Positions 34,832 to 45,699 of a DNA stretch of 64,000 nt are shown in pieces. This stretch comes from Pseudofabraea citricarpa (Eukaryota; Ascomycota; Leotiomycetes; Helotiales; Dermateaceae). The notes below the pieces were generated by a model that saw nothing but the letters and a program-made list of their open reading frames with translations, was not told the origin of the DNA and ran no database searches. The DNA is taken from NCBI GenBank assembly GCA_029641185.1, contig JAPWGK010000014.1:744001-808000 (forward strand). Reading direction: 5' to 3'. The position numbers were made by a program, and so were the translations under genes. Positions within the stretch are counted from its first letter, which is position 1; the number at the start of each line of letters is the position of its first letter.

Positions 34832-35859
34832 CTTTCCAGAATCTTTGGGATATGTGGCGGTTTGTGGAGTGGTTTTTTATATAGTGAGGGAGGTTGATGT
34901 CGCGAGGCTGAGCTGAGCTGATTGTCGCGTCGCGTTAGGGAAAGTTTGGAGGCGAGGCGGGGATGTGGTCCGTGTGTAATCCTTGTCACTTACTGCTTTG
35001 CTATTTGTAGAGCAACTGTGGTATATATGATTTCTTCCTGGGTGAGACAAAAATTTGTATATATCATTTGGTTGATACATGGTAAGGAAACAAAAGGTAA
35101 ATCTTTTCTATTTCAAGACAACACGCATATTAACTACTTCGAATTGCTTCAGAATACGTTATAGTATTGATCTAACAATATATGGGGTTTGAGAAAAAGC
35201 CTTAACTTTATTGGTTGTCTCTTATTCTGAGGTAAAATCTCAGGTTTGAAGGCAACTTGGTTTATGTCTAGTACTTAACGTTTGAATTATAAGTAGCAAG
35301 AAGAAATTCAGATTAACTGAGTTATTTATGCCAAATGTCCCTCTAAAACGGAACTGAATATATGTACATAAAGTAGATTTCAATTGTTTATTATTAGAGT
35401 AAAACCAGATAAAGAATGTTACTATCTATCTCTTTAACTTCTTATTACAAACTATCAACATTCAACTCTTGCATGTTACTTATCACACTTAGAGAATGTT
35501 TTGTAGTGCCCCCCTTGTATAGCACTTATATGTGGAAAGTTTAAACCTTTATATTTATAGTAACTTCTTGTAAAATTTTAAATACAAGGTTATAGTTTAT
35601 ATGAAATGTTTAGATGATATTCTATTTGGCATTTCAACTTCTTGATTTAAGCATTGCTCTTTCATGTGTAAATTAGTACATAACCTTAATATTATGGTTT
35701 GCTTAATCAATTGGCTTATTGATAAATGAATAATATTCAATTCTTGTATAATAGATACTGCGCTTGAAGAAACATGTGATAGACGAGGTTCTTTACTTTA
35801 GGTACTTATCTAAATAGCCAGGTGTAAAAAAGATAAACTTTTCTTTCTCTTTAGCCACC

Positions 35860-36720
35860 TATCATCCGCCTTGATACTTGAAAGGGGGCTAAGAACATCA
35901 GGTTCTCCGGTTATCCTTATGGCGTGCATGTCTTAGTGCTTGAAGAAATATTGAGAACATCAGAATTTCTACTTAAATATTTCTCAAAATCTACCATCTA
36001 CCGCAGTGCCTGAAAACTCATCTAAGAAATCAAGTTCTCTTCTTAAAAATTTGTCCAACAATCTATCATCCGCTATAGTTCTTGAAGGAGTGTCCAGAAT
36101 TAGGTCCTTTGCATAGATACTTATCTGATTAGCTTAACACAAAAGGCATAACTCGTAACATCCTGTAAGCCATAACCCCTTCCTCTTCCTTGTCAAACCA
36201 TCGTCCGCCTTAATACTCAAAGAGCTATCTAGTATATCAGGTTCTCCGCTTGAATGCTGATCTGACTGGCCTTGACACAGAAGTAATATTTCAAAGTTGT
36301 CAAAGGCCTGTTTCTTTCCTTCCGGAACCTTCATCCGCAGTATATTCTCTGCTCGGTCGTTTATACAGCTAGCCTAACACAAAGCCACAACCAACCTCAA
36401 CCAACCTCAACCATCTCTTCTTTCTTCTGTCAAGCTTGCTATCTAGAACTTTCATCCGCCATATGTTCTCTGCTCAATCGCTCATACAGCTAGCCTAATA
36501 CAAAGTCACAACCTCCCTCAACCATCTCTCGTTCCTTCTGTCAAGCTTACTATCTGGAACCTTCATCCGCCGTATGTTCTCTGCTCAATCGCTCATACGA
36601 CTAGCCTAACACAGAGTTACAATCACCCTTGGCCCTCTCTATTCCTTCTTTCCGGAATCTTCATCCGTTGTAGGTTTTTCCGCTTGATCGATTTTACAAC
36701 TAGCCTAACACAAAGTCACA
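35860..36720. repeat. Degenerate tandem repeat, CATCCGCC family
   Basis: A unit of about 98-135 bp anchored on CATCCGCC recurs near 35863, 36067, 36201, 36332, 36453, 36564 and 36662. The best copies (36332 onward) share a TGTTCTCTGCTCAATCGCTC-like stretch and a CTAGCCTAACACAAAGTCACA-like end. Left copies are more diverged and AT-richer, with the phrase AACATCAGGTTCTCC. Copies are all in one orientation. Confidence 0.75.
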
Positions 36721-36764
36721 GCCACCTTTAATCCTTTCTTCTTCCTTTCAGTTAAACTCACAAT

Positions 36765-37130
36765 CTACCTTACACCCCCGCAAATTCCCAGTCAACTACT
36801 ATTAAATCTTACAACGCTGTCACAACTCAACCACGGCACACCCAAAGCACAGCCACAGCTACCCTCTGCCCTTTCTTCTTCCTCTTGGTCAAACGTACCA
36901 TCCACCTACACCTCCACAGCTTCCCAGTCAATCCCCATCAAAAATCCTACAACACTATCACAACTCAAACACAACTCAACCACGATACACCCAAAATACA
37001 CCTACAGTTACCCTCGGCCTTTGTTTTTCCCTTTTGGTCAAACTTGCCGTCCACCTTACACTTCCACGACTCCCTAGTCAATCCCCATCAAATCTTACAA
37101 CACTGTCACAAATCAACCACAACAAACGCA
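36765..37130. repeat. Degenerate tandem repeat, about 136-150 bp unit, three copies
   Basis: TACACxxCC followed by TTCCCAGTCAAxxxC occurs near 36771, 36907 and 37057. Each copy continues with AATCxTACAACxCTxTCACAA, and the first two then with CAACCACGxxACACCCAAA. The last copy abuts the ATG at 37157, so these repeats form the leader or promoter of that gene. Confidence 0.75.
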
Positions 37131-37156
37131 CAATACAACCTGTGGAGTCTGTCAAG

Positions 37157-37903
37157 ATGAGTGACAACATGTGTGAGGGCTATGCTGCTAGTGATGAGGC
37201 AGAATCACTTAGTGAGTCGCTGTCCTCGCTTAGCCATACGCCGTCGCTTAGCGGTTCATCGTCGCTTAGCCAGACCTTCGACTTCTATCCGCGGTTGTCC
37301 AAGGAGGTCCATCAACACATCCTACAATTCCTTTGCCCATCTCGGATTGTTCAGCTGAGGTTCTCGCGCCACTCAAACAGTCCACGAGCTGCAACACCGG
37401 TTCCCGTTATCCTTCACATTGACAGAGAGTCGAGACAGTATGGGCTTCAGATCTATCAAATCATATCAGGCACGGAGGGCGTCTACTTTGACTACGAAAA
37501 TGACATTCTGCAAATCGGGGAATTATATGCCCGAGACCCAATCATGGAATTCTCGGTCCCGGCTCAACTTTATCGCTTCACGCACTGCATCAAGGAGGAC
37601 GCGGCATTGTTGATCCGTTCCCTGTGCATCTCTTCCACTATGATGAAGACGATTCCGGATTTTCTGTCTCTCCGATGCTTCCTTATCCGAGCGAAGAATC
37701 TCATGGAGCTCCTCTTTCTCATTCCCGGGTACAACGAGGCCGCTGAGCCGTTCTACGAGAATCTATTGGAGCGGGTGAAGAAGGCGTTGAAGGTGGCAAA
37801 GAAGGAAGATGAGCGTGTTTGGAGGATCCTTTCTTTGGTGGCAGTGGCAATGACTGATGATGGAGAGCGCATGCGGGTTATTTATCACATGGGTCCGGTT
37901 TGA
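37157..37903 (+). CDS. 2EXR-domain-like protein in a repeat island
   Basis: Intronless, 248 residues from ATG 37157. After a serine/leucine-rich start (ESLSSLSHTPSLSGSSSLS) comes a pattern typical of the fungal 2EXR domain: FYPRLSKEVHQHILQFLCP, then VPVILHIDRESRQYGLQIYQ, then GVYFDYENDILQIGE. This domain is common in large fungal families of unknown function. The rest is helical and ends VIYHMGPV. The coding part is less AT-rich than its flanks, and tandem repeats sit on both sides. Family assignment rests on motif resemblance; function is not known. Confidence 0.75.
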   Translation: MSDNMCEGYAASDEAESLSESLSSLSHTPSLSGSSSLSQTFDFYPRLSKEVHQHILQFLCPSRIVQLRFSRHSNSPRAATPVPVILHIDRESRQYGLQIYQIISGTEGVYFDYENDILQIGELYARDPIMEFSVPAQLYRFTHCIKEDAALLIRSLCISSTMMKTIPDFLSLRCFLIRAKNLMELLFLIPGYNEAAEPFYENLLERVKKALKVAKKEDERVWRILSLVAVAMTDDGERMRVIYHMGPV

Positions 37904-40042
37904 GCCAGGAGGAATACTGCTCGTGTGGGAAGACTTACCAAGGCTGTGATAGAGAATGCTATGTTGACTTGAATTTCGGTGAAACTATGACGCGAATTGT
38001 GAGTATGTCTTGATTGACAGATTCTGTGACTATGTTAATTGAATTTCGGTGAAACTATAACGCGAATTATGAGTATGTCTTGATTGACAGATTCTGTGAC
38101 TATGTTAATTGAATTTCGGTGAAACTATAACGCGAATTGTGATTATGTCTTAATTGATAGATTCTGTGTTTATATAAACTTGAAATTCGGCGAAACTATA
38201 ACCCGTAATATAACTATATCTTGATTAACAGATTCTGTAAATATATAAACTTGAAATTCGGCGAAACTATAACCCGTAATATAACTATATCTTGATTAAC
38301 AGATTCTGTAAATATATTAACTTGAACTTCGGCGAAACTATAACTTGTACTATAATTATATCTTAATTAATAGATCTTATAATTATATTAACTTGACCTT
38401 TGAGACTTTGGCGAAACTATTACTCGTATTATGATTATATTTCAATTGATAGATCCTGTGATTATATTAACTTGACCTTTCAGATCTTAGAGAAACCTTT
38501 ACTCGCTTTATAACTTTTATAATTTTTAACCTTTCATAATTATAAGTTTTTTTTTAGTAAACTTATAATTTTAAGTAGCTTTATCTTAAATAATTGTTAT
38601 ACCCTTTATAATAATTAAAAATTACATGCTTTTAAGTTGCTCTGTGTAAATTAGTAATTATATACTTTTAAGTCACCTTATAAAAACCCCATTTCATACC
38701 CTTCCAAGGCACTTACATAACCCTTGGCTTTAAATCGGCCACTAGTTTTTGTGACGCCTTCGATCCAGCTATCTCCAGTCAGCTTCTTTACCCAATCCGC
38801 TAGAGAAAACAAAAATCACTCATGGTGGCATGGGGGCCCAACCTCCAATGTGCCATGGAGCCCGACTACAACTCTCTTATCAAGCAATGAGCCAGCACAG
38901 AAAAAAATGACAGAAACAAATCACATGAGAAGATCAGGCCTTGCTCTGGACGAACGGGAAAGCGAGGTACAGTACAGCATCACGATATAACCGGAAAGCA
39001 AGGCCGAGATGGAGGGGTGGTTATGCGGATGTGGCACGGCAATGTGACTGGTTCATTGGATGAGAAAGTCCTGGAAGATTCGCAGTTTTTCCCTCTTTCC
39101 CATGTCCTGCTTGTGCCCTGGCACTGGGGGGTTTTTTTAATTAGGGTGCAGTAGCTACGTAGCCTGGTAGCCAACACACCTTGGCAGCATTAGCACCACG
39201 ACGGGGCTTTACAGGGCCTTACAGGGCCATACACATACAGTGTTAGTTTTGAGCCTCGAGTTTAAGGGTGCAAGTATTCATAGCGTTGTCCTTCAAAGGT
39301 AGAGCTAGTGGTGTGAATGGGTTCTGTTGGAGGTCAGACGCTGAAGAAGAATGGCGAGTTGTTACTGTATCGCAAACTGTAAGCAGGAACAAAGGCTCCG
39401 GCGGTTGAAGCCGAGAATTAGCAGGAGAGAGCGCTGTGGCTGTCCCCTGTAGGCTGGCAGAAAAGACCCGTAGTGACCGAAGAACCCCGTAGTGGAGATC
39501 CTGTCGCGTACATGTACTTTCGTACCAAGCATCCCTGCCGCCGAAAAAGAAGCTGGCAATTACGTGCCAATTACGTCGTTTGCTTTCTTGCTTTTCTTGA
39601 GCCTGCCAGGAAACTTGTCAACATACACAATCTGACTGACCACTCAACCCGACCATTCTCTCAATCCTCTTCTTTACGTTGTCACACCCTCTGCACAATA
39701 CATACTGCACCTAAATCATATATTCCGCACTGTCTGCAACTTCTGAGCCTTGAACTCTCTTCTGCCTTTGGCTTTGCCCCGCCAGCTCGCTCTTGGACAT
39801 AGTGGATGTGATCGCTATTAAAGCTTGGGCAACCTCGACAACCTACCTACTCACCTACTCTCATTCCTTCTGCGAACCCCCTCCACGAAGACAACTTCGC
39901 GCCATCGATATCCTGCTACCTGCAGCAGTAAAACGAGAACTTACTGCCTCCCAACAATACGACAGCGCAGTTGACTTGCGCCAATACAAACACCTACCGC
40001 AATCCTCCCTCTCTAAACCCACAAACTTTCCCCGCACTCGTC
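37904..40042. other. AT-rich spacer with 70-bp array, then TPS1 upstream region
   Basis: It contains the tandem array at 37971-38520 and extremely AT-rich DNA to about 38,700. From 39,000 to 40,042 it becomes mixed and CT-rich, as expected for the TPS1 promoter and leader. AGGGG (39013-39017) and CCCCT (39444-39448) could act as stress-response elements, but such short words are common. No gene supported. Confidence 0.55.
37971..38520. repeat. Tandem array, 70-71 bp unit, about eight copies
   Basis: Copies begin GAATTTCGGTGAAACTAT or variants at 37971, 38041, 38111, 38182, 38253, 38324, 38395 and about 38474. Spacings are 70, 70, 71, 71, 71, 71 and 79. Copies 1-2 and 4-5 are nearly identical pairs. 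Later copies grow steadily AT-richer (GGTGAAAC to GGCGAAAC, ACGCGAATT to ACTCGTATT). Confidence 0.92.
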
Positions 40043-41770
40043 ATGTCTGCCTTGAATCAAGAGACCAAGGTGCAAGGCCGACTGCTCCTCGTTTCGAATC
40101 GTCTTCCCATCACCATCAAGCGCTCCGACGATGGCCAGTACACATTTGGTGAATCCTCTGGTGGTCTCGTCTCGGGTCTCAGTGGTCTCTCCAAGAGCAC
40201 AACCTTTGTATGGTATGGCTGGCCAGGTCTGGAGGTTCCCGATAACGAAGCTGGCCCTATGATTGATCGATTGAAGAAGGAGAATAATGCGGTACCTGTA
40301 TTTGTGGATGATGAGCTAGCGGATAGACATTACAACGGATTCTCTAGTAAGGAACACCTGCCCTTTTCCTGGACCTGACTAACGAGCTTGTAGACTCTAT
40401 CCTCTGGCCACTCTTCCATTACCACCCTGGAGAAATCACCTTCGACGAGTCCGCATGGGCTGCATACAAGGACGTCAATCGCCTTTTCGCAAAGACAATG
40501 GCGAAGGATGTACAAGATGGCGACTTGATCTGGGTTCACGATTACCATCTTATGCTCCTCCCAGAGATGCTGAGAGAGGAGATTGGCAACACCAAGAAGA
40601 ATGTCAAGATCGGCTTCTTCCTTCATACACCTTTCCCCAGTAGTGAGATCTACAGAATTCTTCCGGTTAGAGAAGCTTTACTCTTGGGAGTACTACATTG
40701 CGATCTTATTGGCTTCCACACCTACGATTATGCCAGACATTTCCTCAGCAGTTGCTCGAGAATATTGTAAGTAATATCCCATGACTCGTCGAGCGACTTC
40801 TAACCAAGCTACAGAGAAACACCAACAACACCCAACGGTGTCGAGTTTCGCGGAAAATATGTCACAGTTGCCGCTTTTCCCATAGGAATTGACCCGGAGA
40901 AATTCATTGAGAACCTGAAGATGAAGAAGGTTCAAGAGCGAATTGCTGTTTTAGAGCGCAAATTCGAAGGTGTCAAGTTGATTGTCGGAGTTGATCGTCT
41001 GGATTACATCAAAGGTGTCCCACAAAAACTTCATGCTCTTGAAGTCTTCTTGACTGAGCATCCCGAGTGGATTGGAAAGGTCGTTTTGGTCCAGGTGGCA
41101 GTTCCTAGCAGACAAGATGTTGAAGAGTACCAAAACTTACGGGCTGTTGTCAATGAGCTTGTGGGTAGAATAAACGGCAAATTCGGTAAGTCCAGCCAGC
41201 AAACCTTTCATACGCACCTATTAATGTGAGATAGGGACGATCGAATTTATGCCTATCCATTTCCTCCATCAATCCGTCAACTTCGAAGAACTTACAGCTC
41301 TATATGCAGTTTCAGATGCTTGTCTGGTGTCTTCTACTCGCGACGGCATGAACCTTGTCTCTTATGAATACATTGCTACCCAACGAAAGCGTCACGGAGT
41401 CATGATTTTGTCTGAATTCACTGGTGCAGCCCAGTCTCTAAACGGTGCTTTAATCGTCAACCCTTGGAATACCGAAGAGTTAGCAGGAGCTATTCATGAT
41501 GCTGTCACCATGTCACCAGAACAGCGTGAGATCAACTTCAAGAAACTCGAGAAGTATGTTTTCAAGTATACCAGCGCCTGGTGGGGAGAAAGTTTCGTAT
41601 CGGAGCTGGTTCGCATCAGCGAGTTGGCAGAGCAGAAGCAGAAGCGATCTGTGGGAGGAGCCGTCTCGGGAAAGGTGCATGAGCTAGTTGAGAGCATGAA
41701 AGAATTGACAGCTGGCACATCCGAGGGAAAGAAGGATGTCGAGATGAAGAAAGGAGAGTGGAGAGATTGA
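40043..41770 (+). CDS. tps1: Alpha,alpha-trehalose-phosphate synthase (UDP-forming)
   Basis: Four exons, 40043-40346, 40394-40766, 40815-41185 and 41235-41770, join in phase for 527 residues. It is a GT20 enzyme that makes trehalose 6-phosphate from UDP-glucose and glucose 6-phosphate in the cytosol, for stress protection and control of glycolysis. Motifs: RLLLVSNRLPITIKR, ESSGGLVSGLSGL, DLIWVHDYHLMLLPEMLR, GFFLHTPFPSSEIYR, GVDRLDYIKGVPQK, and the nucleotide-site block STRDGMNLVSYEYIA with GAAQSLNGALIVNPWN. The length matches single-domain Tps1, with no phosphatase domain. The C-terminal 45 residues are lysine/glutamate-rich and variable. Confidence 0.97.
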
Positions 41771-42399
41771 GAGGTTTGACTTTGGGATGGGATGAGATGA
41801 GGGAACGAATTAATGATTTTGAGAAGAGATGAGGTTGAGATGAACAAGCAAACGTGTATGAGATACCACACAGTCCGCAAACAAACCACTCCCGTTAAAG
41901 GTCGAGGAAGTCATGGCTTTTTTTATTTTCGCTTGGTCTTATGAAGATTGCGGTTCATAATTCAAAGGGCTTGGCTTGTGTGAGAAGGGATGGTAAGAGT
42001 ACGTAGTAAACAGCTAGCTAGTTAGGTAGCTTCAGACAGAGTGAAGTAAATGCAAGAGAAGACGCATACCTTCTTATTGTTCTATGTATTTTGGGAGTTT
42101 CCATCTAGTCAGTTCTGAGATTGCTGAAAAAGAAGGAGGATACATACGGCCTTCCGATTCAGTTCTCTTAGGCCGGGTTTCTTGCTTAAAGTATGTATTT
42201 TTCTATTGTCGTTCATACTAGGAATAACAAATATAAACGCTAGAAAATAGAGAGCTTTCGACTTTGAAGAGCTGTTAGCACAGATATGTATTATAACGAT
42301 AAACTGTCTAAGAGTAGCTCACACACCTATCCAGTAAGCGATAAACCTATTTGGATTGTGCTCTATAACAAGCTGACAAGTTAACCTAGAATGGGAAGA
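41771..42399. other. Convergent 3' spacer, TPS1 / glycosyltransferase
   Basis: No exon or repeat recognised. Confidence 0.5.
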
Positions 42400-43997
42400 T
42401 CAAGGTCTGAGTGAATAGTCATCCAAAGGGGGTCCCATCCACAGCTCTCCATACAAATTCGTAGCCTCATGCTTGAAATAAGCATTCTGGCTCCGAATAA
42501 ACAGATCCAACCAAGATCCAGGTTCAGGCAGGACAGACCACTTCCCCGAGTCAGCTTTCTATCCTATCAATCACCAACGACAAGAGAAGGCAACATACTA
42601 GATTATGGATGTGATAAGCATAAGCACCAGCAAAGAACTTATCCAGAGTCCTAGGTATCGCCATCGTCGTATTGCCATTGCACGACTCCCCACCAGCACT
42701 AGCACAATCCCGCACCGTATATCCCTCCCACTCACCATCGACACTGACTTTGAAGAAATCCTCGAATTCCCGGAAGCAAGGCACGGCACATCTCCCCTGC
42801 CTCCCGCCGTCAAACTCTCCCCACACGGGATCGAAAGTGGCCGTCTCGAAGACGACCAAGTCCTTGATGCGGCCATCGCGGCGTGCAATGTCGCCGATTA
42901 CGCGAGGGTGGTAATTCAGATCGAGGCGGGCGCCAGTGCGCAGGAGGTAAGACGAGAGGGAAGAGTTGGCAGGCAGGAAGAGGACGGCCGTGTTGATGTC
43001 GCCCAGGCCCTCGTACTGGCCCCAGCGCTCGGCGAAGGGCTGGCCGGCTGCGAGCAGTGGCCGCATGTCGCGCAGCAGCATGACGTCCATGTCGAGGTAC
43101 AGGCCGCCGTGCAGGTGCAGCGCCATGAAGCGGAAGATGTCCGACAGCGTCACGGCCGAGAGGACGAGCTTGTTCTGCTGGTACAGGGCTAGCCAGTCCT
43201 GCCCTTGCACGTCGCGGTAGATGCGGTCCCCTACGAGCGTCATGTTGGCGAAGCGTGCATCGCGCCTCTTCGAGTGCCCGCGGCCATCTCGGTGGTCGAC
43301 ATCTGCTGGGAGTGGCACTCTGTCTGGGAGGTGCCACGGCTTGAGCAGGACTTGCTGGCTGGATATCAGGGGGAGAAACTGCTCGAAGCGAGCGTGGTGC
43401 AGGAATTCCTTCGCCGCCTCGCTATTCGAGTTGCTGTCGACCCACACCCAGAGCTGTGAACACGCCAGGTTCTGCGTTTGCAGGTAGCTTTTTATGAATA
43501 GCTCGACGCGCCACGTCATGGAGCCGTGCCAGTAGGTGTGGTAAAGAAACGTTGGGCCGGGACATTCATTTTTGGCCTTTCCATGTTCTTCCGTGGTCAC
43601 TGAGAGACTGTGGCCTGTATCGTCGTGCGAATAAGATGAGATATGTCTCATATATCGGTCTTCTCTGTTTGCCACGAACGAGAGGCAGTCGGCTACCATG
43701 TGCATTCTTTCCAGCCCCGTAGCAGAACCTCTGCACTCTTCGACAATCATTCCGAGGTTTGCTTGGGCGTTTATGTGCGGTCGAGTCTTGTACTGCTCGG
43801 TTGGGGTTTTAAGCATGACTTGTTGGATCTGACTTGAGACTGGTTTGTCATTTTGCAATGGAGTAGAGAAATAATCTAGGAGGTAATTAGTACCCAAGAA
43901 CAGAGAAAGTGATTTTGACCCTACAATAACAGAAGAATTCAGAGAGAGTCAAGAAAAGTGCTCTGAAATTGAGTTTTCGAAAATGATAGCGAGGCAT
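42400..43997 (-). CDS. DXD-motif glycosyltransferase (Gly_transf_sug type), possible N-terminal frameshift
   Basis: Main exon down to 42599, then a 40-bp intron (42559-42598) and a last exon 42558-42400 (KADSGKWSVLPEPGSW to DDYSLRP). The catalytic signature is VTLSDIFRFMALHLHGGLYLD followed by MDV, i.e. the metal-binding DxD of Golgi sugar transferases. Late motifs include HPRVIGDI and AYAYHIHN. The first ATG in the main frame is at 43816. A better N-terminus begins with ATG 43997 (MPRYHFRKLNFRALFLTLSEF), a likely type II signal anchor, but it lies in a different frame that meets the main frame near 43895-43905. One extra or missing base there would join them. Donor sugar and acceptor are unknown. 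Confidence 0.8.
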
Positions 43998-45699
43998 GAT
44001 GAACTGAAGAATTACGATGTTTCTTAACATTCACAGCAGTGCTTCGTCGAATCGAGGAGATCCTGTACCTCGCTCTTCGGTGAAACTAAATTCATTCGTG
44101 AAGCAGTTTGGTTTTCTTCCGGATGTGGGACGAAGATATATAGGCCAGAAGTTGAGTTATACTTTTCTCATGGGCATGTCGGTAACCGACAAGTCGAGCA
44201 AACAAGAGAACGCAATAGTTCTTGAGCAGGGGTGAGGTGTAAAGGCTTCTGGAACGAGAAGCCTTTTTGTGTGCAGATAGAGCAATCGAGACATTGATTG
44301 ATTCGATGGAGAGAGTGAAATGAATAGATGCATCGCAAGTTATAGGAAGAACTATGGGAAAGCGTGTTGAATACTTCATGATCAGTAATAGAGACCCGTG
44401 ATGTTTAGGAATCAAGATCAATTATGGTTAGAGCATTTCGTGAGCCTGTTTTGCTAAATAACAAGTCAAACCCAAAGACCAGGTTTGCTTCTTCATTCGA
44501 TGACTCCCGGATCTCGGCTGAATGTTAAAAAGACGAACGGATCGGCCTGCAAGTGGCAGGGCAACAAATCCAAGACAACCTCGCATACCTACCTCGCTAT
44601 TCGTGGTGATGTAATAGGTACTAAATGCATCCGGACTGTGGCTTGCAATTAAGAAGTCCCAATTGAACCATTTCTTTTCGAGAGAAACATGCAATGTGAA
44701 TCTCTCAGATTGAGGAGAGAGACAGCAGTTGGTATCCTAAGCCTACGACAGACCAAAAGAGTACAATCATACTCCGTAGCTGATTGCAAATGTACAAGGG
44801 GTCAAACAATAAGCGAGGGCACTGGTGGTGTTCTGTGCAAGGGTTCAAGAAGTGTTCAAAAACTCTCTTGTGACACTCTGCCACCAGAACAAGGTGAGTA
44901 TCCAGCTCTGAGATACCCAATGTGCCAAATGCTAAGAAGTGACAAGGAACTTTCCGGTTGTGTACGAAAAGATTAGAAAGGCAACTCAGATCATACTTTC
45001 TGCTCAACTATCTATCTCGGGAGAACAGCCAGGCGGGAACACCGATGATAGAGATTGCTGCTGTGCTCGAATGAGGATAGATAACTGGCAGCGTCTAGAC
45101 ACACCTAATCTTATAAGAGCTGGTTGGCTGCGGAGTTGAGGCTCGAGAGAGGTTGGAATTGGGTTTGGTCACAGGACGGGCTAATCACGGTACAAAGTTC
45201 GGCCGGGTTGACGACCCGAATCACCTCATAAATCGTTATCTGCAAGCTCTTAAGCACCCGCCTGTTCTGGCAAGGCCTGGACGACGCCTCCATCCTCTAC
45301 ACACTCGACACAAGGTTTGGCCTCCCAATCACCGCCCACTCTTGAACATCCCTTCCATATTTTCAACGAGGGGACGCGTTCCTATGGCGGGGTTGTCTGC
45401 TAAAGCGGTGAGCTCTCTCTCTGTCTTTCCTATTCTTCGGTGCCTACTCGTACCTCCTAGCACTTGCAAAAAGTGTGTGTACGCGGCGACATGCATGAAG
45501 TACGCATGCTGTGACATAGTCATCGAGCATCGCATCAGCCTTAGTGCTTACATTTGCTGTTTACTGCCCGTAACAAACTATTCCTGCCTCGTTCTTCATT
45601 TCTTCCTCCACAATCATCCTCTCAAGCGAGTCCTAGTTACACTCTGCATCTTGTCACACATATCGTGGGCTGCGTAGTCCTCGAGTCCCGAAATCAAAC
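43998..45699. promoter_or_regulatory. 1.7-kb head-to-head spacer, glycosyltransferase / membrane protein
   Basis: No supported gene; several short open frames have non-ATG starts or no family features. A perfect 10-bp inverted repeat with a 6-nt loop is at 44241-44266. The last 300 bases are CT-rich leader. Confidence 0.5.
44241..44266. repeat. Perfect hairpin-forming inverted repeat
   Basis: AAAGGCTTCT, spacer GGAACG, AGAAGCCTTT. It is followed by further T residues. No gene is known to end here. Confidence 0.8.

Larger units (their letters stand above)
34832..37156. other. AT-rich, repeat-bearing gene-free island, left part
   Basis: From about 35,080 to 35,830 the sequence is strongly AT-rich with no exon. 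From about 35,850 it becomes pyrimidine-rich and carries two families of degenerate repeats, listed separately. It leads directly into the 2EXR-like gene. No transposase or reverse-transcriptase fragment was recognised. Confidence 0.6.

Noticed and set aside
35080..35830. AT-rich DNA as a transposon remnant
   Set aside because: No terminal repeats, target duplications, or transposase/RT-like frames could be seen by eye.
42810..43337. Overlapping frames inside the glycosyltransferase gene
   Set aside because: They are GC-rich shadows; the DXD frame alone carries conserved motifs.
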